From JAZIHH01 sp036678685 (lineage in GTDB: Bacteria; Bacillota; UBA4882; UBA10575): a stretch of DNA of 64,000 nucleotides. Below, in pieces: positions 17,470 through 25,821 of the stretch. Position 1 is the stretch's first letter. Every line of letters starts with the position of its first letter. Under the pieces are notes generated by a model, which was not told the DNA's origin, did no database searches, and saw nothing but the letters and a program-made list of their open reading frames with translations. The DNA lies in NCBI GenBank assembly GCA_036678685.1, contig JAZIHH010000034.1:186001-250000 (forward strand). Direction: 5' to 3'. The position numbers were made by a program, and so were the translations under genes.

Positions 17470-18875
17470 TTCTTTCCCTCCTGCGATGAACAACCGCCGG
17501 CCGCCAACCGGTACATGGCGTCGGCGTAAATACGGGCGCACAGCAAAAGATCGGGCACGGAAATATATTCGCCCTTCTGGTGGGCTAATTTCTCCCGCCC
17601 GGGCAGGTTCGGGCCAAAAGCCACCCCGTTACCGAGAGCCACGGCATAGGTTCTTCCGCCAATAGCCAACGGGGGACGGCAATCGCCTGTTTCCTCCCGG
17701 TAGACCGCGAGCAGGGTCCTTACCAGCGGGCTTTCCACGGGCAGATAATGCGGCGGTACTTCCCGCAGCTTGGTCAGGGTAAAACCCGTTCCCGCCAGCT
17801 TTTCTTCAATGGCGCCGGTAATTCTCTTTTCATCGGTACAAAGAGGATATCTGATATCGACTTCCAATTGGCCTTTATCTCCGGAAAAATCGATCGTCCC
17901 CAGGTTCAGGGTAAGCGCCCCCGATCTCTCGTCCCGGCATGCGATGCCCAGTCCTTCGCCGTTATAACCGGCAAATTTTTCCGCCAGAAGCCGGATGAGA
18001 TCCCATCGGCCGCCTTTCCATTCCAGGGCGGCCAAGAATTGCAGCAAATGAACGACGGCATTTTCCCCCAAGTGCGGGAGACTGGCGTGGGCCGACTTCC
18101 CTTTTACCTTCACCATGATTTCGGTGCCGGATTTATGCACCGAAATCCGCCCGTCGCCGGCGGCTTTTTCCTGCATCAAAGAAAAAACCTGGGGATCATC
18201 GGCCACCAGCAAGGCCTCGGCCTCCTCGGGGACAACATTAAGCCGGGTTCCACCTCTTAACCGCTTTACCACCGGTCCTTCGCCGGCGGGAAGCGCCGTC
18301 GTTTGCAGCAAGAGGCCGAGAAAACCTTTCTCGCAGTTAATCAAAGGAAAATCCCCGTCGGGAGCAAAACCGCAGGCCGGTTTTTCCACCTGTTGAAAAT
18401 AATGTTCCATGCATTCCCAGTTGCTTTCCTCGTCACACCCGAAAATGACCCGGATTTTCCTTGCCGGCTTGACCCCTTCTTCCTTTAAAGCCTTGAGGGC
18501 GTACAAGACGGCTGTTACCGGCCCTTTGTCATCCACCGCTCCCCGGCCGTAAACCCGGTTGTTAATTTTTATTCCCTCAAACGGCGGGTACTGCCAGCCT
18601 TCGCCTGCCGGCACCACATCCAGATGCAACAAAACCCCCACCGTCTCTTTGCCTTCGCCATATTCAAGGTGACCGGCGTATCCGGAAAAATTCTCCGCCA
18701 CAAAACCGTTTTTTTCTCCCCAGGCCAAAACATACTCCAGGGCCCGGGCGATTTCCCGGCCAAAAGGGGCGCCGGGTCCCGCGGGTTCGCTCTTCACGCT
18801 GGGAATGGCAATTAACTCCTTGAGGGTTTTCACCATTTCTTCTTCGTAGTGGGCAATCCTTTTTTTAAAGGCCAT
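17466..18875 (-). CDS. pepV: PepV-type M20 metallo-dipeptidase
   Basis: 469 residues, the usual PepV size. Zinc-site motifs are all present: HLDVVPAG (first His and catalytic Asp), GRGAVDDKGP (bridging Asp) and CDEESNWE (catalytic Glu and zinc ligand). The PepV lid domain lies at about 190-310. A late His is seen at the C-terminus (LAHQKGEYI). PepV hydrolyses dipeptides in the cytosol. It overlaps the following secreted-protein gene by four bases, so the two share a transcript. Confidence 0.9.
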   Translation of the reverse strand: MAFKKRIAHYEEEMVKTLKELIAIPSVKSEPAGPGAPFGREIARALEYVLAWGEKNGFVAENFSGYAGHLEYGEGKETVGVLLHLDVVPAGEGWQYPPFEGIKINNRVYGRGAVDDKGPVTAVLYALKALKEEGVKPARKIRVIFGCDEESNWECMEHYFQQVEKPACGFAPDGDFPLINCEKGFLGLLLQTTALPAGEGPVVKRLRGGTRLNVVPEEAEALLVADDPQVFSLMQEKAAGDGRISVHKSGTEIMVKVKGKSAHASLPHLGENAVVHLLQFLAALEWKGGRWDLIRLLAEKFAGYNGEGLGIACRDERSGALTLNLGTIDFSGDKGQLEVDIRYPLCTDEKRITGAIEEKLAGTGFTLTKLREVPPHYLPVESPLVRTLLAVYREETGDCRPPLAIGGRTYAVALGNGVAFGPNLPGREKLAHQKGEYISVPDLLLCARIYADAMYRLAAGGCSSQEGKK

Positions 18876-18910
18876 GCTCTCTCCCCCTTCCCGTGGCGTT
18901 TATGAAAGGA

Positions 18911-18924
18911 AAACCCGCGGGTTT
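18911..18924 (-). terminator. Possible terminator/palindrome at the end of the 18923-19906 gene
   Basis: AAACCCGCGGGTTT is a perfect 14-base palindrome that overlaps the stop codon on the minus strand and is followed by TCCTTTC. It could fold only as a tight hairpin. Confidence 0.3.
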
Positions 18925-19906
18925 AATGCCCAATCAGCCACCGCCAAAAGCGGAAACTGTTTTCCTGGATGAAACCTTCACCCGTCGCCCAACCCTTGTT
19001 GGCCACTGAAAACTCCCAAAACCATTTCCGGGTGAGTTCCGATAATTCCCTGACCGCCGGCGGACTCAGCGTCACCAAATTGCCGCCGAATCTCCACCGC
19101 AGATTGTTGTCCCCGGCCGGGACAATCCGGGACATGATAATATCGCCCTTCTCTATTTTTCCCGCATCCTGAACTATTACTTCGTGCTCGCTTCCCCGGT
19201 ATAAATCGGTGACCAGCAAGCGGTGACTGCCCGCCACTCTTTTCACTTCAAAAAGGCTAAATTTGCTGGCTTTAATGGTCCGGAGAAATTTTTCTTCTTC
19301 CGGGCTTATCTCGCCGCCATGCTCAGCTAAGAAATAGTCAACAATTTTTTTCCCGTCGGGAAGGGTACGGTCACAAGTGATAAAAATTAAAAGTTCCAGA
19401 ATGAGATCAATCGGCAACGGCGAGGCTTCCGTACCCACAAATTTAAAGAAAATTTCCCCCACATAGCTTTTCCATTTTTGGGAATTCTGTGTATAAGTCA
19501 TTAATTTGCGAAAAACTTCAGCCGCCGCCGGCGTGAAAAAGGATTCCAGAGTCTGATCCGGGGCAGCCCGCCGGCCTTCCGCCTCCCGTAAGGTTCTGTT
19601 GATCTGCTGCCATCTCTGGCTGATACTGCCCGGGGAGACGGAAAAAGCTTTGGCCAGATAAGGCTGATTAAGCCATTTGTGACCGCGGATCTTCCCTAAA
19701 AAATAAATAACCGCCGCCGCCCATGTCCGGCTGTTGGCCCGGCAATTTTTGTTCGCTTTGATATAGCGCAGCCAGATTTCCTCCGCTTTGGCTATGTCGT
19801 CCGAGGAAAAGCTATGCCGGCGAAGCCAAGCTACGATTTGCACCAAGATTTCTTCCTGGGGTTTGGTAAGTAACTCTCTGCTGTATTCGGGGGTACGGTC
19901 TTTCAC
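18923..19906 (-). CDS. Protein of unknown function with a TFIIB/cyclin-like helical, helix-turn-helix region
   Basis: 327 residues from GTG 19906, which has GGAGGG 6 bases upstream; the longer frame from 19930 has no ribosome site. Residues about 65-115 (TWAAAVIYFLGKIRGHKWL ... YLAKAFSVSPGSISQRWQQI) look like a cyclin-box repeat ending in a helix-turn-helix, similar in feel to TFIIB-type repeats. The C-terminal half has a mixed alpha/beta pattern (FSLFEVKRVAGSHRLLVTDL, GDIIMSRIVP). No catalytic motif or membrane segment is visible. It lies alone between pepV and gcvPB. I do not recognise the family with confidence. Confidence 0.6.
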   Translation of the reverse strand: MKDRTPEYSRELLTKPQEEILVQIVAWLRRHSFSSDDIAKAEEIWLRYIKANKNCRANSRTWAAAVIYFLGKIRGHKWLNQPYLAKAFSVSPGSISQRWQQINRTLREAEGRRAAPDQTLESFFTPAAAEVFRKLMTYTQNSQKWKSYVGEIFFKFVGTEASPLPIDLILELLIFITCDRTLPDGKKIVDYFLAEHGGEISPEEEKFLRTIKASKFSLFEVKRVAGSHRLLVTDLYRGSEHEVIVQDAGKIEKGDIIMSRIVPAGDNNLRWRFGGNLVTLSPPAVRELSELTRKWFWEFSVANKGWATGEGFIQENSFRFWRWLIGH

Positions 19907-20029
19907 CGCGATCCCTCCATCAAAAATCACTTTTATTTTTCTATAAATATATGTTCCTCTTTATTTTCTTTACTCCTCCCTGCCGGCGGTGGATTTTTTA
20001 TGCCATTTTGTAACTGTTTCGTTATAAAT

Positions 20030-21490
20030 TCAAGAGTTTTCCTTCCACTTTAAAACGGGGTTGCGGGCGGCCCGCACTTCGTCAACACGACGCACCGGCG
20101 TTGTATGGGGCGCGGTTTTTAACCGCTCCGGCTCTTCCCGGGCTTGAACGGCGATTTCCTTCATGACGGCCACAAAGTAATCCAAAAGTTCCAGGGTGAC
20201 GCTTTCCGTCGGCTCAATCATCAGGGCTTCGGGAACAACCTGGGGAAAATAGATGGTCGGCGGATGAATCCCGTAATCAAGAAGTCTTTTCGCCACGTCC
20301 AAAGTACGAACCCCGGGCGCCGGGTTTTTGACCCCGCCCAAAACAAACTCATGCATACAAGGCCGGTCATAAGGCAGGTGATAATCGTCTTTCAACTGTT
20401 CTTGCAGGTAATTGGCGGCCAGAACCGCATCTTGCGCCGCCTGTTTCAGTCCTTCTCCGCCCAAACTTAAAATATAGGCCAAAGCCTTAACAATAACGGA
20501 AAAGTGTCCCCAAAACCCTTTTACCTGCCCTATGCTGGAGGGGAAATCATAACTCCAGCTGTACCCCTCCGCTGTGGTTATGATACGGGGCACCGGCAGA
20601 TACTTGGCAAGATGGGCTTTAACCCCCAACGGACCCGCCCCCGGACCGCCGCCGCCGTGGGGGGTGGCGAAGGTTTTATGCAAGTTCAGGTGCACCAGGT
20701 CAAACCCCATATCTCCCGGACGGGCATGGCCTAAAATGGCATTAAGATTGGCCCCGTCATAATAAACGAGTCCCCCGTGGTCGTGAATAAGGGCGGTGAG
20801 TTCCAGGATCCGCTCTTCGAAAAGACCCAGGGTGTTTGGGTTGGTCAACATCATTCCGGCGAGGGTAGGCCCTAAATAGGGTTCCAGAGCCGCCGGTTCA
20901 ATAATCCCCTCCGGCGACGAAGGAATGGTACGCACCGTAAATCCAGCCAAGGCGGCGCTGGCCGGGTTGGTTCCATGAGCGGTGTCGGGAACCAGGATCA
21001 CGTTGCGTTCGTCCTCCCCCCTCTCCTGCAAAGCGGCTTTCATAATAAAAAGCCCGGTCAACTCGCCGTGGGCCCCGGCCGCCGGCTGCAGGGTAAACTC
21101 ATCCATCCCGGTGAGGGCGGCGAAAACCCGCTCGGCATAGTAACAAAGGGCCAGCGCTCCCTGGACGGTTTCTTCATCCTGTAACGGATGGAGATCTTTA
21201 AACCCCGGCAGGCCCGCCAGTTCCTCCAGAAACTTAGGGTTGTATTTCATCGTGCACGACCCAAGGGGGTAAAAGCCTTGATCCACCCCTAAATTACGCC
21301 GGGCCAGAGCGGTAAAATAACGGGTAACCTCCATTTCGCTTAATTCCGGCAACCGGAGAGGGGTCCGCCGGCGCAGACCGGGGGGAACAATCTCTTCTTC
21401 TGTTCCCGGTAGATCCGGCTGGGGAGGCAGGAAACCTCTCCGCCCGGGACGTGACATTTCCAAAAGCAGGGGCGGCTTCATTTCCTTCAT
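20030..21490 (-). CDS. gcvPB: Glycine dehydrogenase (decarboxylating) subunit 2
   Basis: 486 residues, the usual size. YPLGSCTMKYNPK, QPAAGAHGELTG, the PLP-Lys motif NLHKTFATPHGGGGPGAG and the C-terminal PTESVTLE segment identify the P-protein's catalytic subunit. With GcvPA it decarboxylates glycine and passes the methylamine group to the lipoyl arm of GcvH. The ATG overlaps the gcvPA stop (ATGA). It is the last gene of the gcvT-gcvPA-gcvPB operon. Confidence 0.95.
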   Translation of the reverse strand: MKEMKPPLLLEMSRPGRRGFLPPQPDLPGTEEEIVPPGLRRRTPLRLPELSEMEVTRYFTALARRNLGVDQGFYPLGSCTMKYNPKFLEELAGLPGFKDLHPLQDEETVQGALALCYYAERVFAALTGMDEFTLQPAAGAHGELTGLFIMKAALQERGEDERNVILVPDTAHGTNPASAALAGFTVRTIPSSPEGIIEPAALEPYLGPTLAGMMLTNPNTLGLFEERILELTALIHDHGGLVYYDGANLNAILGHARPGDMGFDLVHLNLHKTFATPHGGGGPGAGPLGVKAHLAKYLPVPRIITTAEGYSWSYDFPSSIGQVKGFWGHFSVIVKALAYILSLGGEGLKQAAQDAVLAANYLQEQLKDDYHLPYDRPCMHEFVLGGVKNPAPGVRTLDVAKRLLDYGIHPPTIYFPQVVPEALMIEPTESVTLELLDYFVAVMKEIAVQAREEPERLKTAPHTTPVRRVDEVRAARNPVLKWKENS

Positions 21491-22830
21491 CGTAATAATC
21501 CCTCCAGTTCATCGCAGAAACGATCCATTTCCTCTTTCGTGCGCAGCTCCGAGGTGTACAAAAGGATTCCGCCGGCATACTCCGCGCGGTATGCGGCCAG
21601 GGGGAAGCCGGCTAAAAACCCTTTTTCCTTCAGCCGGCGGGTGATCGCCGGCACGTCCCCGCGGATACGGACGGGAAACTCATGGAAAAACGGCCGGTTA
21701 ATCAGGGGTTCCACCCCCGGACAGCGCATAAGTTCATGATAAAGATACCTGCTGTTGCGCACGGCGCCGGCGGCCGTCTCCTTAAGCCCCTCCGGGCCGA
21801 GGAGGGCCAGATAGATAACGGCCGCCAAAGCGCACAAAGCCTGGTTGGAGCAGATGTTCGAAGTTGCCCTTTCCCTCCTGATATGTTGCTCCCGGGCCTG
21901 GAGAGTCAAAACAAAACTCCTCTTTCCCTCCGCATCTACGGTTTCTCCGACGATCCGCCCGGGCAGCCGGCGAAGCAACTCCTGCCGGGCGGCGAAAAAC
22001 CCCAAGTAGGGCCCGCCAAAGGATAAAGGCAGCCCGAAAGCCTGTCCCTCGCCCACCGTCAGGTCCACCCCGTATACCCCCGGCGCTTCCAAAAGGGCTA
22101 ACGAAACAGGGTCATTAATGTAAACAATAAACAATGCGTTCATTTGGTGAACAATCTCCGGCAGGTCGCCAATCTCGGAAATAATCCCCATAAAATCGGG
22201 GTTTTGCAGCACCACGGCGGCTGTCCGGTCATCCAAACCCGCGGCCAGTTCTTCCCGGCGCTCTTCCCGGTAGGGCAAGCTCTCTACTTTTATTCCCAAA
22301 AACCGGGTATAAGTATGGAGAACCTTTTCCGCTTCCGGATTCAGCCCGGAAAAGAGCAACACTTTCGACCGGCGGGTGTAGGCACAGGCTAAAAGGACGG
22401 CCTCGGCCAGGGCGGTAGGACCGTCATAAAGCGAGGCATTGGCCACGTCCATCCCGGTAAGACCGGCAATCAGGGTCTGGAATTCAAAGATCGCCTGCAG
22501 CATTCCCTGGCTGATTTCCGGCTGGTAGGGCGTGTATGAAGTATAAAAGGCGGACTGGCCAAGTAAAGGCCCGACGGCCGCGGGGATGGCATGTTCGTAA
22601 GCGCCGGCGCCGAGAAAGGAGACATACCGGGAAGCGGGGATGTTTTTTTCCGCCCATTTGGTAAAAATCCTCCTGACTTCATGTTCCGTATGGGACGGCA
22701 AATCCAGCCGGGCCTTGCTCCTGATTTCCGCGGGAATCCCGGCAAAAAGGTCCTCCGGGGAAGCAAGATCCAGCTTTTCCAGGATCCTGCGGCGTTCCTC
22801 CCCGGTAAGCGGCAGATAGGGGTGGGTCAT
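21487..22830 (-). CDS. gcvPA: Glycine dehydrogenase (decarboxylating) subunit 1
   Basis: 447 residues. FLGAGAYEHAIPAAVGPLL, FYTSYTPYQPEISQGMLQ, TGMDVANASLYDG and FGLPLSFGGPYLGFFA are the conserved blocks of GcvPA. It forms the P-protein heterodimer with GcvPB. It overlaps gcvT and gcvPB by four bases on each side, with a TAAGGAGGAG site, so the three are translated together. Confidence 0.95.
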   Translation of the reverse strand: MTHPYLPLTGEERRRILEKLDLASPEDLFAGIPAEIRSKARLDLPSHTEHEVRRIFTKWAEKNIPASRYVSFLGAGAYEHAIPAAVGPLLGQSAFYTSYTPYQPEISQGMLQAIFEFQTLIAGLTGMDVANASLYDGPTALAEAVLLACAYTRRSKVLLFSGLNPEAEKVLHTYTRFLGIKVESLPYREERREELAAGLDDRTAAVVLQNPDFMGIISEIGDLPEIVHQMNALFIVYINDPVSLALLEAPGVYGVDLTVGEGQAFGLPLSFGGPYLGFFAARQELLRRLPGRIVGETVDAEGKRSFVLTLQAREQHIRRERATSNICSNQALCALAAVIYLALLGPEGLKETAAGAVRNSRYLYHELMRCPGVEPLINRPFFHEFPVRIRGDVPAITRRLKEKGFLAGFPLAAYRAEYAGGILLYTSELRTKEEMDRFCDELEGLLR

Positions 22831-23945
22831 TTTTTCTCCTCCTTAATGGTTGTCCGGATTTTCCCCTCCCGTTTATAGAAGGGAAGAGGACTGACGACAG
22901 CTTCCCGTTCTTTCCCCCGGAGCCGGATTTTCACATCGGTACCGAGCGCCAAGACCGGTGACACCAGGGCCATGGCAATTCCTTTTTCCAGCGCGGGGGA
23001 GTAATTTCCGGACGTAACCTTGCCACATAATTTCCCCTCATAAATCACGTCACAGCCGGCACGGGGAATGACCGACCGTCCGAAAGTCATCAATCCGACC
23101 CGGCGCGCAAGCCCGGCCCGGTTTTTCTGGGCCAGCAGCGCCTCTTTCCCTTCAAAGCGGGGTTTTTCCCACTTTATGAACCTTTCCAGGCCTGCCTGGA
23201 GCGGAGAAATATCCGGTGACAATTCGTGACCGTAAAGAGGAAGGCCTGCTTCCAGCCGGAGCAGGTCGCGGGCGCCCAAACCGGCGGGAAGCAGTTCAAA
23301 GTCCCGGCCAACGTCCAGCAGCAAGTTCCATAACATTGCCGCCTGAGCCGCGGAGACATATAATTCAAATCCGTCTTCTCCGGTATAACCGGTCCGCGAG
23401 ACAAGGCAGGCCTGGTCAAGGCCGGCCAAAGAAACGCGCTCCGCCCGGAAGGGTTTAAGTTTCGCCGCCGCGGGCGCGATTTTTTCCATCATCTCCCCCG
23501 CGGCGGGTCCTTGCAGCGCCAGCTGGGCGGTATCGGCCGTACGGTCATGAATCCCCAGCCCTGGCCGGTGATGGCGTTCCCGGAGCAAATTCAGGACTCT
23601 TTCTTTATTCACGGCATTGGTGACCAACAATAAATGTTCAGAATTAAAACGGTAGACCAGGAGATCATCGGCGGTCCCGCCCGAAGGGAAACAAAGAGGA
23701 GTATAGATTACATTCGCCTCCCGCTCCAGCTCGTTGGTGACCAGTGAATTAAGAAAGGTCAGCGCGTCCGGACCCTTAACTTCTATTCTGCCCATATGGG
23801 AAACATCAAACAAGCCTGCTCTCTCTCTTACTGCCTTATGTTCCCGGAGAATGCCGGTAAATTCCAAGGGCAACTGCCAACCGGCAAAATTGGTCCATTT
23901 GCCGACTTTTTTTTCATAAACCGAATATAATGCCGTTTTATTCAT
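22827..23945 (-). CDS. gcvT: Aminomethyltransferase (glycine cleavage T-protein)
   Basis: 372 residues. The N-terminal FDVSHMGRIEVKGPDA, the GGTADDLLVYRF stretch and SRTGYTGEDGFELYVSA bind tetrahydrofolate and the lipoyl intermediate; a C-terminal barrel (VTSGNYSPALEKGIAMALV) completes the fold. It releases ammonia and makes 5,10-methylene-tetrahydrofolate, which GlyA can combine with glycine to form serine. It is first in the operon. No gcvH lies in the operon or elsewhere in this window. Confidence 0.95.
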   Translation of the reverse strand: MNKTALYSVYEKKVGKWTNFAGWQLPLEFTGILREHKAVRERAGLFDVSHMGRIEVKGPDALTFLNSLVTNELEREANVIYTPLCFPSGGTADDLLVYRFNSEHLLLVTNAVNKERVLNLLRERHHRPGLGIHDRTADTAQLALQGPAAGEMMEKIAPAAAKLKPFRAERVSLAGLDQACLVSRTGYTGEDGFELYVSAAQAAMLWNLLLDVGRDFELLPAGLGARDLLRLEAGLPLYGHELSPDISPLQAGLERFIKWEKPRFEGKEALLAQKNRAGLARRVGLMTFGRSVIPRAGCDVIYEGKLCGKVTSGNYSPALEKGIAMALVSPVLALGTDVKIRLRGKEREAVVSPLPFYKREGKIRTTIKEEKK

Positions 23946-23980
23946 AACATCCCTTCTTACATTTTTTTCTATAAAGAAGT

Positions 23981-24006
23981 ACCGGGCAGATTGGTCGCCG
24001 CCCGGT
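23981..24006 (-). terminator. Possible terminator between capA and gcvT
   Basis: A 7-base stem ACCGGGC/GCCCGGT with a 12-base loop, followed on the minus strand by ACTTCTTTAT. It lies in the 116-base gap upstream of gcvT. Confidence 0.4.
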
Positions 24007-24061
24007 CGTAATTCCCCGCCTCTTACCGGCCCCTTGCAAGCCCGTTTAAATGCTTTGACGG

Positions 24062-25117
24062 TCAGTTTCGCCGGGGTAACTCGATCACGCCTCGCTCTCC
24101 CTCTATTTTTATACGGGTATTAAACGCCGTGGAAAGCTCTTGGATCTCCCTTAGCACTGCTTTGGCTTCTTCTCCCCTGAAGAGTTGCGGCCGGAAATTC
24201 ACTTCATGATTATTGATGTTGATCGGGTAGATGCAGGCCTCTTTCAAACCGGCCGGGTCCATTTTAACCGCAAGGAGCAAAGATTCCCGGACCCGTGTTG
24301 AGTAAGAAGCAAATATAAAATTACCCAGGCTGTAAGCGATCAGCCCGTGCTTGTAAACCTCCAAGCCCTGGGGGACATGGGGATGGTGGCCAAAAACCAG
24401 GTGGGCCCCGGAATCAATACACAACCGGCCGAATTGTCGCTGATACTCCCGGGGCGTCTTGACTCCTTCCCCGCTCCAGTGAAACGAGACAATCACCAAA
24501 TCCGCCTGGGCGGCAGCTTTTTTCACATCAGCGCGGATTTTTTCCCATTCGCCGCGGGCCGTGCCCGGCCGCGTATCCGTAGCGTTAAATTCCAAAGGAA
24601 AAGTATTGTTGTAAGCCAGAAAGGCTACTTTTAGCCCCTTACACTCCAGGAGCGCCGGAGTCCGCGCCTCGGCCAGATTTTTTCCCGCCCCGGCATATTT
24701 TATGCCGTGTTCCGCCAATGTTCTCATCGTGTCCGCCAGGGCTTCGGGACCGAAGTCCATAATATGGTTATTGGCCAGGGATACGGCGGCAAAACCTCCG
24801 GCCGTCAAGGTACGGACAACTTCTGGATCACACCGGAAGGTGTAAGTTTTTTCGACGTAAACCTCACCCCGCCGGGAAAGAGGGGCTTCCAGATTACCGA
24901 TAACCAAATCCCCCTGGTTTAAAATTTCCCGGACTCCCGCGTATGGATAGGCGGGATCCTTTAACAACCGTGGTTCCAGCCAGCTGCCCAGGTAGAGATC
25001 GCCGGTCAAAACCACTGTAATCTCCGGTCCGGAGCCCCCTGTTCTCCAGGAAAGGATTAAAACCAGAACCAACAAGACCGTCACCGGCAGGAGCCGGCGG
25101 ATACCCCGTCTCTTCAT
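24062..25117 (-). CDS. CapA-family metallophosphatase-like protein (PGA_cap domain)
   Basis: 351 residues: a single N-terminal membrane anchor (LLPVTVLLVLVLILSW), then the calcineurin-like domain of CapA proteins. VLTGDLYLGSWLEP, GNLEAPLS, VSLANNHIMDFG, SFHWSGEG and FGHHPHVPQG are the metal-site motifs. The family takes its name from poly-gamma-glutamate capsule synthesis, but most members in Bacillota are isolated and of unknown substrate. GGAGG precedes the ATG. No capB/capC genes are near. Confidence 0.8.
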   Translation of the reverse strand: MKRRGIRRLLPVTVLLVLVLILSWRTGGSGPEITVVLTGDLYLGSWLEPRLLKDPAYPYAGVREILNQGDLVIGNLEAPLSRRGEVYVEKTYTFRCDPEVVRTLTAGGFAAVSLANNHIMDFGPEALADTMRTLAEHGIKYAGAGKNLAEARTPALLECKGLKVAFLAYNNTFPLEFNATDTRPGTARGEWEKIRADVKKAAAQADLVIVSFHWSGEGVKTPREYQRQFGRLCIDSGAHLVFGHHPHVPQGLEVYKHGLIAYSLGNFIFASYSTRVRESLLLAVKMDPAGLKEACIYPININNHEVNFRPQLFRGEEAKAVLREIQELSTAFNTRIKIEGERGVIELPRRN

Positions 25118-25151
25118 CTCTCATCCTCCTTCCCTTCTCTCCCCAAAGGCC

Positions 25152-25640
25152 TCACCCTTTCTTCCTTCCCCTTTTCCCACGGTCCCGACCATTTCCTGCC
25201 CTTGGCCCCGGTGACCCGTCCTTGCTTTGACCATCTTCTTTTTCTTTCAGCCCGGTTAAAATTTGTTTTAACTCTTTATGCCAGGTTTCTTCCGCCGGCT
25301 CTACCTTTGCCGCCTCTTTTACTTTAGTTTTGTGCCCATGAATTAAGTGTTCCACTTTTCTGACACAGGAGTCGCAATCCTCATAAATCTCCGTGTTGGT
25401 AAAGCGGACCACATGATAACCGGCAGCCGTTAATTGTCTTGTCTTTTCTTCATCCTTCTCTTTTTGTGTTTTGCTCAGATGATAAAACCCGTCAATTTCC
25501 ACTGCCAGATGATACGGGGGTATTAAAATATCAACCTCCCACCCGTCAATTTTTATATTTTCCAAACAGGAAATTTTTCTCTCTTGTAATTTTTTCACCA
25601 GTCTTTTTTGCGCCGCTGTCGGGGAAGGTTGAAACAACAT
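25152..25640 (-). CDS. DUF559 / Vsr-like endonuclease-fold protein
   Basis: 162 residues from ATG 25640, which AAAGGTG precedes by 6 bases; a GTG three codons earlier overlaps that site. DGWEVDILIPPYHLAVEIDGFYH shows the PD-(D/E)xK-like core (D...E.D), and RQLTAAGYHVVRFTNTEI is the usual end of the domain. The last 60 residues are charged and low in complexity (Lys/Arg/Gly-rich). Proteins of this family occur singly in many genomes. A role in DNA or RNA cleavage is inferred from fold only. Confidence 0.7.
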   Translation of the reverse strand: MLFQPSPTAAQKRLVKKLQERKISCLENIKIDGWEVDILIPPYHLAVEIDGFYHLSKTQKEKDEEKTRQLTAAGYHVVRFTNTEIYEDCDSCVRKVEHLIHGHKTKVKEAAKVEPAEETWHKELKQILTGLKEKEDGQSKDGSPGPRAGNGRDRGKRGRKKG

Positions 25641-25677
25641 TTCTTTCACCTTTTGTTATTTATGATTCCTCTCTTTC

Positions 25678-25706
25678 TTGACAGAGGATTTTTAATCCTG
25701 TATAGT
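25678..25706 (+). promoter_or_regulatory. Sigma-A-type promoter of glnA with an internal palindrome
   Basis: TTGACA (25678-25683), a spacer of exactly 17 bases, and TATAGT (25701-25706). The spacer holds a 6-base inverted repeat, AGGATT/AATCCT with a TTT centre, between the two boxes. The -10 is part of a tandem repeat, TGTATAGT twice with one base between. A leader of about 110 bases separates the promoter from glnA. Confidence 0.75.
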
Positions 25707-25821
25707 CTGTATAGTAAAGTTTATATAAAAAGTCTGGTCTTGGTAAGAAAATAAAAATCAGATCCCTGGTTATCCTTTACAACCTTAAATCCTTATCTAC
25801 AGCATAATATGAATCAAGGAG

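Noticed and set aside
23946..24061. Glycine riboswitch before gcvT
   Set aside because: The gap is only 116 bases and lacks the conserved aptamer core; a plain hairpin is seen.
25707..25821. T-box or glutamine riboswitch in the glnA leader
   Set aside because: No T-box sequence and no terminator hairpin; AT-rich and little structured.
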